A stretch of 64,000 nt of DNA from NCBI RefSeq assembly GCF_001513965.1, contig NZ_KQ948041.1, forward strand, positions 52,211 through 116,210. Reading direction: 5' to 3'. This DNA comes from Streptomyces cellostaticus (lineage in GTDB: Bacteria; Actinomycetota; Actinomycetes; Streptomycetales; Streptomycetaceae). Below the pieces are notes generated by a model. It ran no database searches and was not told where the DNA came from. It saw nothing but the letters and a program-made list of their open reading frames with translations. Made by a program: the position numbers and the translations under genes. Each line of letters starts with the position of its first letter. Position 1 is the stretch's first letter. Shown one piece after another: positions 33,117 through 41,343 of the stretch.

Positions 33117-33977
33117 TCAAACCCCGAACTCCGCATCAAGAAACGGCTCAACAGCCCCCCGCCAAGCCACCGGCTGGTCATAGTGAACAAGGTGCCCAGC
33201 CTCAGCAACCTCCGCATACTCCCCGCGAGGAAGCACCCGCACCATCTCCTGCGCCTCGGCCCGCCCCAGCTCCCCGTCGAGGCCCCGCACGACAAGCGCA
33301 GGGCACCGCACCTGGGCCAGCTCCTCCCAGTGCGCGTCGTACACCCAGGTCTCCCGGGACCTCAGCATCTGCTCCGGCTCGAAGACGGGGCGCCAGCCGT
33401 CGGCGGACTCGTGCATGACTTCGGCGTAGAAAGCGCCGCGGGCCGGGCTCGGCCGCTCCACCCAGGGATCGCCCTCGCCGAACCACTTGCGGACGTCGGC
33501 GAGCGTGGCGAAGGGGACGGGCCAGGACCGGAACCAGTCGGCCCACTCGCGCTGCGAGGCCGCGCCGAGCGCGGAGGCGCGCATGTCGCAGATGATCAGG
33601 CCGCGCACCAGATCGGGGCGTTTCGCGGCGAGCTGCCAGGCGGTCAGGGCGCCCATGGCGTGGCCGATGAGGACGGCGGGGGCGAGGCCGAGCTGTTCGA
33701 GGGCGGCCTCGGCGTCCTCGACGTAGGCCTCACGGGTGTACGCGGCCTGTGGGGGCTTGTCGCTCTGGCCGTGGCCGCGCTGGTCGAGCGCGACGGCGCG
33801 ATGGCGCTCGGCGAGCCAGCGGGCGGTGGCCGCCCAGTGCGAGGCGCGGCCCATCAGGCCATGGAGTAACAGCACGCCCGGAGCGCCGGGCTCCGCCTCC
33901 GGTTTGGGAGGGTCCGCGTACTCCCAGGCGGCCAGGCGCACCCCGCCCGCTCCCGTCACATCGATACGCCGTGCCAT
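33117..33977 (-). CDS. Alpha/beta hydrolase, 286 aa
   Basis: Alpha/beta-hydrolase fold with the oxyanion segment LLLHGLMGRASHW, a DQRGHGQSD loop, and GHAMGALTAWQLA in the place of the usual Gly-x-Ser-x-Gly. The nucleophile position reads Ala in GHAMG, so it may lack classical esterase activity. Late residues include LVVRGLDGEL and EAGHLVHYDQP, which carries the catalytic-type His. Start ATG 33977 (MARRIDVTG) was chosen because upstream in-frame codons to 34151 are AT-richer and promoter-like. It lies downstream of dmdR1 in the same direction, behind a strong terminator. Confidence 0.82.
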   Translation of the reverse strand: MARRIDVTGAGGVRLAAWEYADPPKPEAEPGAPGVLLLHGLMGRASHWAATARWLAERHRAVALDQRGHGQSDKPPQAAYTREAYVEDAEAALEQLGLAPAVLIGHAMGALTAWQLAAKRPDLVRGLIICDMRASALGAASQREWADWFRSWPVPFATLADVRKWFGEGDPWVERPSPARGAFYAEVMHESADGWRPVFEPEQMLRSRETWVYDAHWEELAQVRCPALVVRGLDGELGRAEAQEMVRVLPRGEYAEVAEAGHLVHYDQPVAWRGAVEPFLDAEFGV

Positions 33978-34305
33978 CGGCCTGGCACCCCCCAGCTCCG
34001 CCTGCCCTCGTACGGGTGTACTGCCGTTGCTGTCGCCGTGTTCGCCGTTGTTGCCGTTGTCGGCGTCGTGCTGCCGCCGCAGAATATCGAATACCCATTC
34101 GAAAATACTGCCTCTGCGGACAACACCCCTCATTCGAGTGACACCCCTCAAGGAATGATCGCCGCCGCCGAGGGGATCTTTCTGGCGGGAGGCGGACCGC
34201 TCGGGGAAAAACGGTCCGAGGGGATGACCCTGAGAGCTCGGGGCTCCGGGTCAGCACAGGGGAGGACAGGCCCCGGCGCCACACGGCGCCGGGGCCCTCT
34301 CATGC
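33978..34305. promoter_or_regulatory. 328-base gap: hydrolase promoter region and dmdR1 3' region
   Basis: Locally AT-richer around 34080-34150 (AATATCGAATACCCATTCG), consistent with promoter DNA for the leftward hydrolase gene. The right part holds the dmdR1 terminator. No gene is supported. Confidence 0.5.
34269..34296. terminator. dmdR1 terminator
   Basis: A perfect 12-bp stem, GGCCCCGGCGCC with loop ACAC and its complement. It lies 10 bases past the dmdR1 stop on the minus strand. Confidence 0.85.
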
Positions 34306-34998
34306 TCAGCGCTTGGCGACGAACACATGCGAGGCGACGTCCGCCTCCAGCTCGGCCGCCTCGCCGCCGCTGCCCACCAGCACCCCGCCGGCCGACTCCG
34401 TCACGCTCACCACCGAGCCGGGCTGTACGCCCGCCCGCCGCAGCGTGTACATCAGCTGCGCGTCCGTCTGGATCGGCTCGCCGATACGGCGGACCACGAC
34501 AGTCTTCCCGTCGGCACCCGGGTCCAGGTCGGCCAGCGACACCATGCTCTCGTCCAGGAACGGGTCGGCACCGTCCTTCTCGCCCAGCTCCTCCAGACCC
34601 GGGATCGGGTTGCCGTACGGCGACTCGGTCGGGTGGCGCAGGAGCTCCAGCACGCGACGCTCGACCGCCTCGCTCATCACGTGCTCCCAGCGGCAGGCCT
34701 CCGCGTGCACCTGCTCCCACTCCAGGCCGATCACGTCGACCAGCAGACACTCCGCGAGGCGGTGCTTGCGCATCACCCGCGTGGCCAGCCGGCGGCCCTC
34801 GTCCGTCAGCTCCAGGTGTCGGTCGCTGGCCACGGACACCAGACCGTCGCGCTCCATCCGCGCCACCGTCTGGCTCACCGTCGGCCCGCTCTGGTCCAGC
34901 CGCTCCGCGATGCGCGCGCGCATGGGGACGACGCCTTCCTCTTCCAGTTCGAGGATGGTGCGGAGATACATCTCCGTGGTGTCGATCAGTCCGGACAT
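34306..34998 (-). CDS. dmdR1: DmdR1 iron-dependent repressor (DtxR/IdeR family), 230 aa
   Basis: Metal-dependent regulator of iron uptake and siderophore genes. An N-terminal winged helix (about residues 1-73: DTTEMYLRTILELEEEG, RLDQSGPTVSQTVARME), a dimerisation/metal domain and a C-terminal SH3-like domain (GSVVSVTESAGGVLV). All DtxR-type metal ligands are present: Met10, His79, Glu83, His98, Cys102, Glu105 and His106. Length equals, from memory, S. coelicolor DmdR1. ATG 34998 begins MSGLIDTTEMYL. The opposite strand carries a long open frame, which in S. coelicolor was reported to encode the antiparallel Adm protein. Confidence 0.95.
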   Translation of the reverse strand: MSGLIDTTEMYLRTILELEEEGVVPMRARIAERLDQSGPTVSQTVARMERDGLVSVASDRHLELTDEGRRLATRVMRKHRLAECLLVDVIGLEWEQVHAEACRWEHVMSEAVERRVLELLRHPTESPYGNPIPGLEELGEKDGADPFLDESMVSLADLDPGADGKTVVVRRIGEPIQTDAQLMYTLRRAGVQPGSVVSVTESAGGVLVGSGGEAAELEADVASHVFVAKR

Positions 34999-35151
34999 AC
35001 GTGCCCCTCGATTACCTCTGCCGGAAGCCCGGCGCGTGCCCTGGCCCTGCAACCAATTCTGCCGTACGCCACTGACAAGCGGGCGGTACCGGGGAAACGG
35101 GGGCCACTCGCACGGGGCCCCGGCCCGGCCGTATTGACACCGCATTGGTCC
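34327..35151 (+). other. Antisense open frame over dmdR1 (possible adm)
   Basis: The + strand is open opposite the whole dmdR1 gene, from ATG 34327 onward in one frame and from TTG 34313 in another. In S. coelicolor an antiparallel gene, adm, overlapping dmdR1 was reported to be translated and to affect siderophores and antibiotics. Here the first frame continues far past dmdR1 (to 38373), which is a common by-product of GC-rich codon bias. Sequence alone cannot show translation; the end given is approximate. Confidence 0.25.
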
Positions 35152-35197
35152 AGACCGCAGGGTGATCCGCGACACAGATGCTGCGAAGGGGCACCGC

Positions 35198-35953
35198 ATG
35201 AGCGACGGCACGCCTGCCGACCTGTTCTTCGACGCCGCCATCGGCCTGCTGCAACGGGTCCGCGAGGAGGAGGCCGAGACGATCACCGCGGCCGGCACCC
35301 TGCTCGCCGACACCGTCGCGGCCGGCGGCCGCCTGTTCGCCTTCGGCGCCGGGCACTCCTCCCTGGCCGCCCAGGACGTCGTCTACCGGGCCGGCGGACT
35401 CGCCCTGATGAACCTGCTCGCCGTCCCCGGAGTCGTCGGCGTCGACGTCACCCCGGCCACCCTCGGCTCCGCCCTGGAACGCGTCGACGGACTCGCCGGC
35501 GCCGTCCTGGACACCTCCCCCGTCCGCGCCGGCGACGCCCTCGTGATCATCTCCCTCTCCGGCCGCAACGCCCTGCCCGTCGAGATGGCCCTCAACGCCC
35601 GCGCCCTCGGCGTGAAGGTCATCGGCGTGACGTCGGCGGCGTACGCCATCCGGACCAAGTCCCGGCACTCCTCGGGCACGTTCCTGAAGGACCACTGCGA
35701 CATCGTCCTGGACTCGAAGATCGCCGTCGGCGACGCGGAACTCACCCTCGACACCATCCCGGCCCCCTTCGCCCCGGCCTCCACGGTGGTCACCACCGCC
35801 CTGATGCAGGCCGTCATGGCCACCACGGCCGCCACACTGGCCGACCGCGGCATCGAGCCCCCGCTGCTGCGCTCCGGGAACGTCGACGGCGGCCACGACT
35901 GGAACGGGCGGATCATGGAGGAGTACGCGGACCGGATCTTCTACCGGCCCTGA
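35198..35953 (+). CDS. SIS-domain sugar-phosphate isomerase-like protein, 251 aa
   Basis: A single SIS (sugar isomerase) domain: GAGHSSLAAQDVVYRAGG (about residues 51-68) and DALVIISLSGRNALPVEMALNARALGVKVIGVTS (the phosphosugar-binding SxSGRN motif), ending NGRIMEEYADRIFYR. It belongs to the phosphoheptose-isomerase-like group that is often involved in amino-sugar or phosphosugar handling. ATG 35198 follows GAAGGGG. It is divergent from dmdR1 and convergent, 14 bases away, with the PAS protein gene. Substrate not deducible. Confidence 0.88.
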   Translation: MSDGTPADLFFDAAIGLLQRVREEEAETITAAGTLLADTVAAGGRLFAFGAGHSSLAAQDVVYRAGGLALMNLLAVPGVVGVDVTPATLGSALERVDGLAGAVLDTSPVRAGDALVIISLSGRNALPVEMALNARALGVKVIGVTSAAYAIRTKSRHSSGTFLKDHCDIVLDSKIAVGDAELTLDTIPAPFAPASTVVTTALMQAVMATTAATLADRGIEPPLLRSGNVDGGHDWNGRIMEEYADRIFYRP

Positions 35954-35967
35954 GCCGGCACCGGCCG

Positions 35968-37407
35968 CTACTCCCCCGGCTTCGGCTTCTCCCGTACCGC
36001 CTCCGCCAGGTCCAGCGCCGCCGCGATCCGTACGGCCACGTCCTCCGCGTAGACCGCGTCCGCACGCTCGAAGCGACTGCGTGCGGCCCCGCGCAGGAAG
36101 GTGACCACGCCCAGCGTCCGGCCCCGGCTGCGCAGCACGGAGCACAGGGCGTGCACGGTGTCGCCGGGCCACTGCCGGGCCAGCGCCCACTCCTGTGCCC
36201 GCTCGGCCGGGACGGACCCGGCGTCCGCGCGCACGGTTCCGGCCCGCTGGACACAGCTGAGCGCCGGATGCCCCTCCTCGTAGCGCACGGGCAGCCCGGC
36301 CGCGCCCGTGAGCAGACTGGGCCCGGGCGCCCCGGCGGGTGTGGCGGCGAGCCGCACCAGCCGTACCGGAACCGCATCGTCGCCCTCCGCGCGCGCGGCG
36401 CCCGCCAGGCGGTCGAGCAGGGCGTGGTCGGCGAAGCCGGCGAGGGCGAAGTCCAGGTGGACGGTGGCCGCCTCCGCCGGGTCCTCGCACTCGGCGGCGG
36501 CACGGGCCGCGCGGTGCAGCTGGTTGGCGCGGAAGCGCAGCAGGGCCGCCTCCTGCTCGCCCTGCTTGCCCTCCGTGACGTCCTGGAACAGCCAGCCGAC
36601 CCCGAGCGGTACGGGCTCCTCGGCGAGCGGCGAGGCCAGCCGCACGAACCCGCTGCGCCAGCAGCGCCGCTTCTCACCTTCGGCCGAGCGCACGGTCACC
36701 CACATCTCGGCGGGTGCGGGCGGAGCGCCCTCGGCCAGGACATGGGTGAGCGCGCTCTCCAACTCCTCCACACCCTGCGCGAGCAACTCGCCGAGCGGCC
36801 GCCCGAGCGCGGACGTACGCCCGATGCCCAGGGCCCGCGCCGCGTGCGCGTTGACGACGGCGGGCCGCAGATCGGCGTCGACCAGGACCACACCCCAGGA
36901 AGCGTCCTCGAACAGCGCCTCGCTCAGCGCGATGGACCGTTCCAGATCGATCTGGGCATGCACCTCACTGAACGCGCAGTACACACCCGCCGGCTTCCCG
37001 TCGGGCCCGCGCACGGCGGCGGACTGGGTCCGTACGAGCACCCGCCCGCCGTCCTTCGTGACCAGGGCGAACTCATGAACCTGCCGACCGGGCGCGTGCA
37101 TGGCCGACATCAGGCGTGCCTGCACATCCTCGGCATCGGCACTGCGCACCGCCCACCCCGCGAACCCGGGCCGTCCCACCGCCTCGGCGGCGGTCCAGCC
37201 GAGGATCCGCTCGGCCTCACGGTTCCAGTGCGTGACGACCCCGTCCGCGTCAAAGGCGCACAGGGCCGCGTCCATCCCGTCCAGCAGCGCGGCGAGCAGA
37301 TCGGAGCCGCCGGACTCCTCCGGCCCGTCAGGGCTGTGCGGACCGTCCCGCTCGGGCTCGTCCGGCCCCAGCTCATCGGTGGTCCCACTCCGCCGGGAAG
37401 CACTCAC
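35968..37407 (-). CDS. PAS/PAC sensor protein with GAF-like C-terminus, 479 aa
   Basis: Two PAS domains (about residues 42-155: ALCAFDADGVVTHWNREAERILGW; about 165-290: GVVLVDADLRPAVVNAHAARALG) are followed by a GAF-like C-terminal domain (LLRFRANQLHRAARAA … RGRTLGVVTFLRG). There is no kinase, PP2C or GGDEF output domain, so it presumably signals through protein contacts. The N-terminal 35 residues are acidic and disordered. No membrane segment. The cofactor or ligand is unknown. Confidence 0.85.
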   Translation of the reverse strand: MSASRRSGTTDELGPDEPERDGPHSPDGPEESGGSDLLAALLDGMDAALCAFDADGVVTHWNREAERILGWTAAEAVGRPGFAGWAVRSADAEDVQARLMSAMHAPGRQVHEFALVTKDGGRVLVRTQSAAVRGPDGKPAGVYCAFSEVHAQIDLERSIALSEALFEDASWGVVLVDADLRPAVVNAHAARALGIGRTSALGRPLGELLAQGVEELESALTHVLAEGAPPAPAEMWVTVRSAEGEKRRCWRSGFVRLASPLAEEPVPLGVGWLFQDVTEGKQGEQEAALLRFRANQLHRAARAAAECEDPAEAATVHLDFALAGFADHALLDRLAGAARAEGDDAVPVRLVRLAATPAGAPGPSLLTGAAGLPVRYEEGHPALSCVQRAGTVRADAGSVPAERAQEWALARQWPGDTVHALCSVLRSRGRTLGVVTFLRGAARSRFERADAVYAEDVAVRIAAALDLAEAVREKPKPGE

Positions 37408-37519
37408 CTGGACCCCCTGGAGGCTGCGTCGGCGCCCATACGGCGCTCGGTTCGCTCACTGGCCTTCATTCAACTGGAACGTGACACAGCCCACATCCTG
37501 TTCCCGCAGATTGCAGCAA

Positions 37520-37639
37520 TCAATGCCCGGCAGCGGGGACCGGCTCCAGCCACAGGTCGACCCACTCGTCACTCTCGCCGTCCAGCTCGTACCGGTCGGT
37601 CTCCCCTCCTCCCCGACCGGCGGCCGCACGGTGGAACAC
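37520..37639 (-). CDS. 39-aa acidic small protein
   Basis: A short frame, GTG 37639 to TGA 37520, with strongly Streptomyces-like codons (G or C in almost every third position) and an acidic, aromatic C-terminal half (RYELDGESDEWVDLWLEPVP). A stop codon lies five codons upstream of the GTG, so the frame cannot be longer. No good Shine-Dalgarno sequence is visible. Codon bias and composition argue for a real small protein. It lies between the PAS gene (same strand, 113 bases downstream) and the citrate synthase gene. No family recognised. Confidence 0.5.
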   Translation of the reverse strand: MFHRAAAGRGGGETDRYELDGESDEWVDLWLEPVPAAGH

Positions 37640-38012
37640 CCGACGAGCACGTCACCCGGATACGCAGCGAATCGTCCGGGCCGTCCGGCGTCAACCGCGT
37701 TCCGGCCTCCGCGTTCCGGCCTCCGAAAAAACACTTGAGGCGTTCCCAGATGCTTCTTAGGGTGTGGAGCACCGAAGAGAGGAGGTGGTTCGGAGCATGT
37801 ATGCACACCGGACGTCGGAGGTGGCTGCGGGCTAACGCCCGTCACCACACCCAGTGCGGTGCCGGACCAGCGTGTGTGCACACACGCAGCCGGCCAATCC
37901 CACGCAGTCACCCGACCCGCGAGCTCGCCGGTACGTCCGGCCGGCCCCCGCCGACAGGCGGAGGACCAGAGCTCGCGGGTCGTCTGCGTTTGTGCGGGGT
38001 TCGGATGGGGCT
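37640..38012. other. 373-base structured non-coding stretch downstream of citrate synthase
   Basis: Contains a perfect 18-base palindrome GCGTGTGTGCACACACGC at 37870-37887, a nested inverted repeat at 37914-37981, and a 12-codon frame (ATG 37798 to TAA) behind an exceptionally strong GAGGAGGTGG. No protein-coding gene is convincing. It may hold a regulatory RNA or leader plus the citrate synthase terminator. Confidence 0.4.
37914..37981. terminator. Nested inverted repeat 3' of the citrate synthase gene
   Basis: Perfect 13-base arms, GACCCGCGAGCTC at 37914-37926 and complement at 37969-37981, enclosing a second hairpin CCGCC-GACA-GGCGG at 37948-37961. It starts about 30 bases past the citrate synthase stop and probably terminates that transcript. 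Confidence 0.5.
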
Positions 38013-39113
38013 TCAGTGGGCGATGTCCGCGTACCCCTCGATCTTCTGCGGACCGCGCGCTGCCGGCCCCACGTACCGGGCGGAAGGCCGCACCAGACGC
38101 CCCGTCCGCTTCTGCTCCAGGATGTGCGCCGACCAACCGGCGGTCCGGGCGCAGGTGAACATCGACGTGAACATGTGCGCCGGAACCTGCGCGAAGTCCA
38201 GCATGATCGCGGCCCAGAACTCGACGTTGGTGGCCAGCACCCGGTCCGGGCGCCGGTTGTGCAGTTCCTCCAGCGCCGCCTTCTCCAGCGCCTCCGCGAT
38301 CTCGAACCGCGGCGCGCCCAGTTCCTTGGCGGTACGGCGCAGCACGCGCGCGCGAGGGTCTTCGGCCCGGTAGACCCGGTGCCCGAAGCCCATCAGCCGT
38401 TCTCCGCGGTCCAGCGCGTTCTTGACGTACGCCTCCGCGTCACCCGTCCGCTCGATCTCCTCGATCATGCCGAGCACCCGAGAGGGGGCACCGCCGTGCA
38501 GCGGACCGGACATGGCGCCGACGGCCCCCGACAGTGCGGCGGCGACGTCCGCGCCGGTCGAGGCGATGACGCGCGCGGTGAAGGTGGAGGCGTTCATGCC
38601 GTGCTCGGCGGCCGACGTCCAGTAGGCGTCGACGGCCGCGACATGCTTCGGGTCCGGCTCACCCCGCCAGCGGATCATGAACCGCTCGACAACGGACTGC
38701 GCCTTGTCGATCTCCCGCTGCGGCACCATCGGCAGTCCCTGCCCGCGTGCGGACTGGGCGACGTACGACAGCGCCATGACGGCGGCGCGCGCCAGATCCT
38801 CGCGGGCCTGGGCCACGTCGATGTCGAGGAGCGGTTTCAGGCCCCAGACCGGGGCCAGCATGGCGAGTGCGGACTGTACGTCGACACGGATGTCACCGGA
38901 GTGGACCGGGATCGGGAAGGGCTCGGCGGGCGGCAGTCCGGGGTTGAACGCGCCGTCGACCAGCAGTCCCCACACATTCCCGAAGGAGACGTGACCGACC
39001 AGGTCCTCGATGTCGACGCCGCGGTAGCGGAGGGCGCCGCCTTCCTTGTCGGGTTCGGCGATCTCCGTCTCGAACGCGACAACTCCTTCGAGCCCGGGTA
39101 CGAAATCGGACAT
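38013..39113 (-). CDS. Citrate synthase 2 (type II-like, short form), 366 aa
   Basis: Condenses acetyl-CoA or a related acyl-CoA with oxaloacetate. It has the family segments FETEIAEPDKEGGALRYRGV, EHGMNASTFTARVIASTGAD, GPLHGGAPSRVLGM, and the active-site GFGHRVYRAEDPRARVL with the catalytic His near residue 244. Start ATG 39113 is preceded by ACGAGGAG, a strong ribosome-binding site; an in-frame GTG 36 bases upstream lacks one. A methylcitrate synthase role cannot be excluded. Divergent from pdxH, as I recall for S. coelicolor. Confidence 0.92.
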   Translation of the reverse strand: MSDFVPGLEGVVAFETEIAEPDKEGGALRYRGVDIEDLVGHVSFGNVWGLLVDGAFNPGLPPAEPFPIPVHSGDIRVDVQSALAMLAPVWGLKPLLDIDVAQAREDLARAAVMALSYVAQSARGQGLPMVPQREIDKAQSVVERFMIRWRGEPDPKHVAAVDAYWTSAAEHGMNASTFTARVIASTGADVAAALSGAVGAMSGPLHGGAPSRVLGMIEEIERTGDAEAYVKNALDRGERLMGFGHRVYRAEDPRARVLRRTAKELGAPRFEIAEALEKAALEELHNRRPDRVLATNVEFWAAIMLDFAQVPAHMFTSMFTCARTAGWSAHILEQKRTGRLVRPSARYVGPAARGPQKIEGYADIAH

Positions 39114-39278
39114 CAGGCGGCTCCTCGTGAATGTGTCGGCGGCGGTCACCCCGGTGATGCCCCGATCGCCCGGTGGTCACCCAATCCGCGGGGGGACCTG
39201 CACGATAACTCCGAGTGCCATAGTTGGGGAGGCCATACGACACTGAGTGCCACACGTTCGATACGGCAGGATGACCGC

Positions 39279-39965
39279 GTGACCGACCGCGACCTCAGCC
39301 TCGACCCCGTCGTCGATCCCGCCGCCATGCGCAAGCAGTACCGGGCCGCGGGCCTCGACGAGAAGGACCTCGCCGCGCACCCCATGGACCAGTTCTCCGG
39401 CTGGTTCGAGGACGCTGCCCGGGCGGCCGTACACGGCACGCTCTACGAGCCCAACGCGATGGTCGTCTCCACGGCGGACGCGGCGGGCCGGCCCAGCTCC
39501 CGCACTGTCCTGATGAAGCAGTACGACTCCGACGGCTTCGTCTTCTACACCAACTACGACTCGCGCAAGGCCCGTGAGCTGGCCGCGAACCCGCACGTCT
39601 CGCTGCTCTTCCCCTGGCACCCGATCGCCCGCCAGGTGATCGTCACCGGTGTCGCCCGCCGCACCGGCCGGGACGAGACCGCGGCCTATTTCCGCACCCG
39701 TCCGCACGGCTCCCAGCTGGGCGCCTGGGCCAGCGCCCAGTCCTCGGTGATCACGTCCCGGGACGGGCTGGATGCCGCCTATGCCGAGCTGGGCGCGCGC
39801 TACCCGGAGGGGGAGCAGGTGCCGGTCCCGCCGCACTGGGGCGGCTTCCGGATCGCACCGGAGACGGTCGAGTTCTGGCAGGGCCGTGAGAACCGGCTGC
39901 ACGACCGGCTGCGGTACGTGGCCCGGCCGGACGGGGCGTGGGACGTGGAGCGGCTGAGTCCTTGA
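39279..39965 (+). CDS. pdxH: Pyridoxamine 5'-phosphate oxidase, 228 aa
   Basis: FMN-dependent enzyme making pyridoxal 5'-phosphate from PNP or PMP. Family landmarks: MRKQYRAAGLDEKDL at the N-terminus, PNAMVVSTADAAGRPSSRTVLMK, GFVFYTNYDSRKARELAANP, FYWxxLxRQV-like LLFPWHPIARQVIVTG, a Ser-rich ASAQSSVI, and the C-terminal HWGGFRIAPETVEFWQGRENRLHDR, which is diagnostic. Length is normal. GTG 39279 follows GCAGGATGACC. Divergent from citrate synthase; a dispersed repeat follows its stop. Confidence 0.96.
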   Translation: MTDRDLSLDPVVDPAAMRKQYRAAGLDEKDLAAHPMDQFSGWFEDAARAAVHGTLYEPNAMVVSTADAAGRPSSRTVLMKQYDSDGFVFYTNYDSRKARELAANPHVSLLFPWHPIARQVIVTGVARRTGRDETAAYFRTRPHGSQLGAWASAQSSVITSRDGLDAAYAELGARYPEGEQVPVPPHWGGFRIAPETVEFWQGRENRLHDRLRYVARPDGAWDVERLSP

Positions 39966-40013
39966 GGCGCGTCGGCGTCAGAGGGGCTTGGGAGCGCGGG
40001 CGGCTGTGGGTGC

Positions 40014-40070
40014 GTTGTGGCTGGTCGCGCCCACGCGGCGGAGCCGCATATCGATACGGCCCCGCGCCCC
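40014..40070 (-). repeat. Dispersed palindromic repeat, copy R4
   Basis: GTTGTGGCTGGTCGCGCCCA … GATACGGCCCCGCGCCCC. It lies between the convergent pdxH and oxygenase genes. Confidence 0.8.
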
Positions 40071-40081
40071 AAGGGAGTTGA

Positions 40082-41113
40082 TCACGCCGGAGTCAGAAGG
40101 CTCCCGTGGTGACGTTCCGCCACCAGCGGATGCGCCCTCAGTTTGCCCTTCAGTTCGTTGTAGCCGTACTCGGCGAACAGGGGGTTTGCCGGGTCCGTCG
40201 TGATGCCTGGGGCCGTTGACGCGTGCGGGAAGGCCAGGGGGTCGACCTTGGCGTCCAGGCGGGGGTTGTAGAAGAACGGGACCGAGAAGCGTTCCGTGGC
40301 TCCGGGCGGGCTGATCACTCGGTGGTTGGTGGCCAGGAGGTAGCCGTTGGTCGCCACTTCCAGGAGTTCGCCCAGGTTGACCACGAAGGCGCCCTCCAGC
40401 GGGGGCACGTCGTGGAAGAGGCCGTCCTCGCGCTGGACCTGGAGGCCGCCGACGGTGTCCTGGAGGAGCAGGGTGAGGAAGCCGTAGTCCTTGTGGGCGC
40501 CGACGCCCTGGTCGGTGCCGTCGCCCGCGCTGCCCGGGTAGCGGACGAGCTTGAGGTGCGGGTGGGCGTGGTCGCCGAAGGCCGGGTCGTAGAAGTCGGC
40601 GGGGGCGCCGATGGCGGTGAGGAGTTCGTGCAGGAGGCGCTGGGCGACCGCGCTCAGCCTGTCGATCCAGGCGAGGGCGGCGGTGCGCAGCTCGGGGAGG
40701 GCGGCCGGCCACTGGTTGGGGCCCTCCAGCCACCAGTAGGGCGGCTCGCCGGGGCCGGGGACGTGGGCGGGGCGTTCGGCGCCTATGTCGAGCTGGTCGC
40801 GCCAGTCGCGGGCACCGCGGGTGCGCTCGTCGCCGGTGCGGGTGTAGCCGCGGAAGTGCGGGGAGTTGACGTTGTCGAGGGCGAGCCGGTCGGCCTCGGG
40901 GAGGTCGAAGAAGGCGCGCATGGCGGTGAGCAGTGCGTCTGTCTCGGCCTTCGTCACGCCGTGTCCGACAAGCTGGAAGAAGCCGACGTCGTGGGCGGCG
41001 CTGTGCAGTTGGGCGTGGAGCAGAGCTCGGGCCTGGGGGCCGCGGTCGGCGGCCGACAGGTCGATGATCGGGAGCTGGGCGTACGACGGGGTCGTCGCGA
41101 TGTGCGTCGTCAT
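40082..41113 (-). CDS. Isopenicillin N synthase-family 2-oxoglutarate/Fe(II) oxygenase, 343 aa
   Basis: Non-heme iron oxygenase of the plant-type/IPNS family. An N-terminal DIOX_N domain (PIIDLSAADRG, HDVGFFQLVGHGV) precedes the double-stranded beta-helix. The metal triad is His-x-Asp in GAHKDYGFLTLL (about residues 206 and 208) and a distal His in ATNHRVIS (about 263). The co-substrate-binding Arg-x-Ser is in ERFSVPFFYNP. It would hydroxylate or desaturate a small substrate. A 22-residue leader peptide gene lies 96 bases upstream on the same strand and probably regulates it. Convergent with pdxH. Confidence 0.9.
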   Translation of the reverse strand: MTTHIATTPSYAQLPIIDLSAADRGPQARALLHAQLHSAAHDVGFFQLVGHGVTKAETDALLTAMRAFFDLPEADRLALDNVNSPHFRGYTRTGDERTRGARDWRDQLDIGAERPAHVPGPGEPPYWWLEGPNQWPAALPELRTAALAWIDRLSAVAQRLLHELLTAIGAPADFYDPAFGDHAHPHLKLVRYPGSAGDGTDQGVGAHKDYGFLTLLLQDTVGGLQVQREDGLFHDVPPLEGAFVVNLGELLEVATNGYLLATNHRVISPPGATERFSVPFFYNPRLDAKVDPLAFPHASTAPGITTDPANPLFAEYGYNELKGKLRAHPLVAERHHGSLLTPA

Positions 41114-41208
41114 GGATGCGTCCACAGGGTGTGTGGGCCACGGGCAGGCCGCCGAGGGTAGGGCGGCGCCCAGGATGCCGTAAGAAGGGGGAGAAAAAGG
41201 GGCTGAAT

Positions 41209-41277
41209 TCAGGCCGAAAGCCGACAGCCCATGCTCGTGACGCGCACGTAGTCCACGTGGCGGCGGCGAACGAGCAT
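41209..41277 (-). CDS. Putative 22-aa actinobacterial leader peptide
   Basis: A 22-codon frame, ATG 41277 to TGA 41209, containing RRRHVDYVRVTSMGC. It matches the widespread actinobacterial leader-peptide pattern (RRHVDLxRV, small residues, then a Cys-Arg near the end), which is usually found ahead of sulfur or cysteine-related genes. It lies upstream of the 2-oxoglutarate oxygenase gene, with 95 bases between its stop and that ATG. A Cys codon near its end could make translation, and so downstream expression, respond to cysteine supply (inference from the family). Confidence 0.7.
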   Translation of the reverse strand: MLVRRRHVDYVRVTSMGCRLSA

Positions 41278-41343
41278 CGGAAGCATGGGCCCAAGGGTAA
41301 CGCGCCCCCGCGGTAACCCCTCGGGCCCGCCGCGGTGACCCCC

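Noticed and set aside
34327..38373. A 1348-aa rightward open frame spanning dmdR1, the SIS gene and the PAS gene
   Set aside because: Its length comes from codon bias of the overlapped genes. Only the part over dmdR1 is kept, because of the adm precedent.
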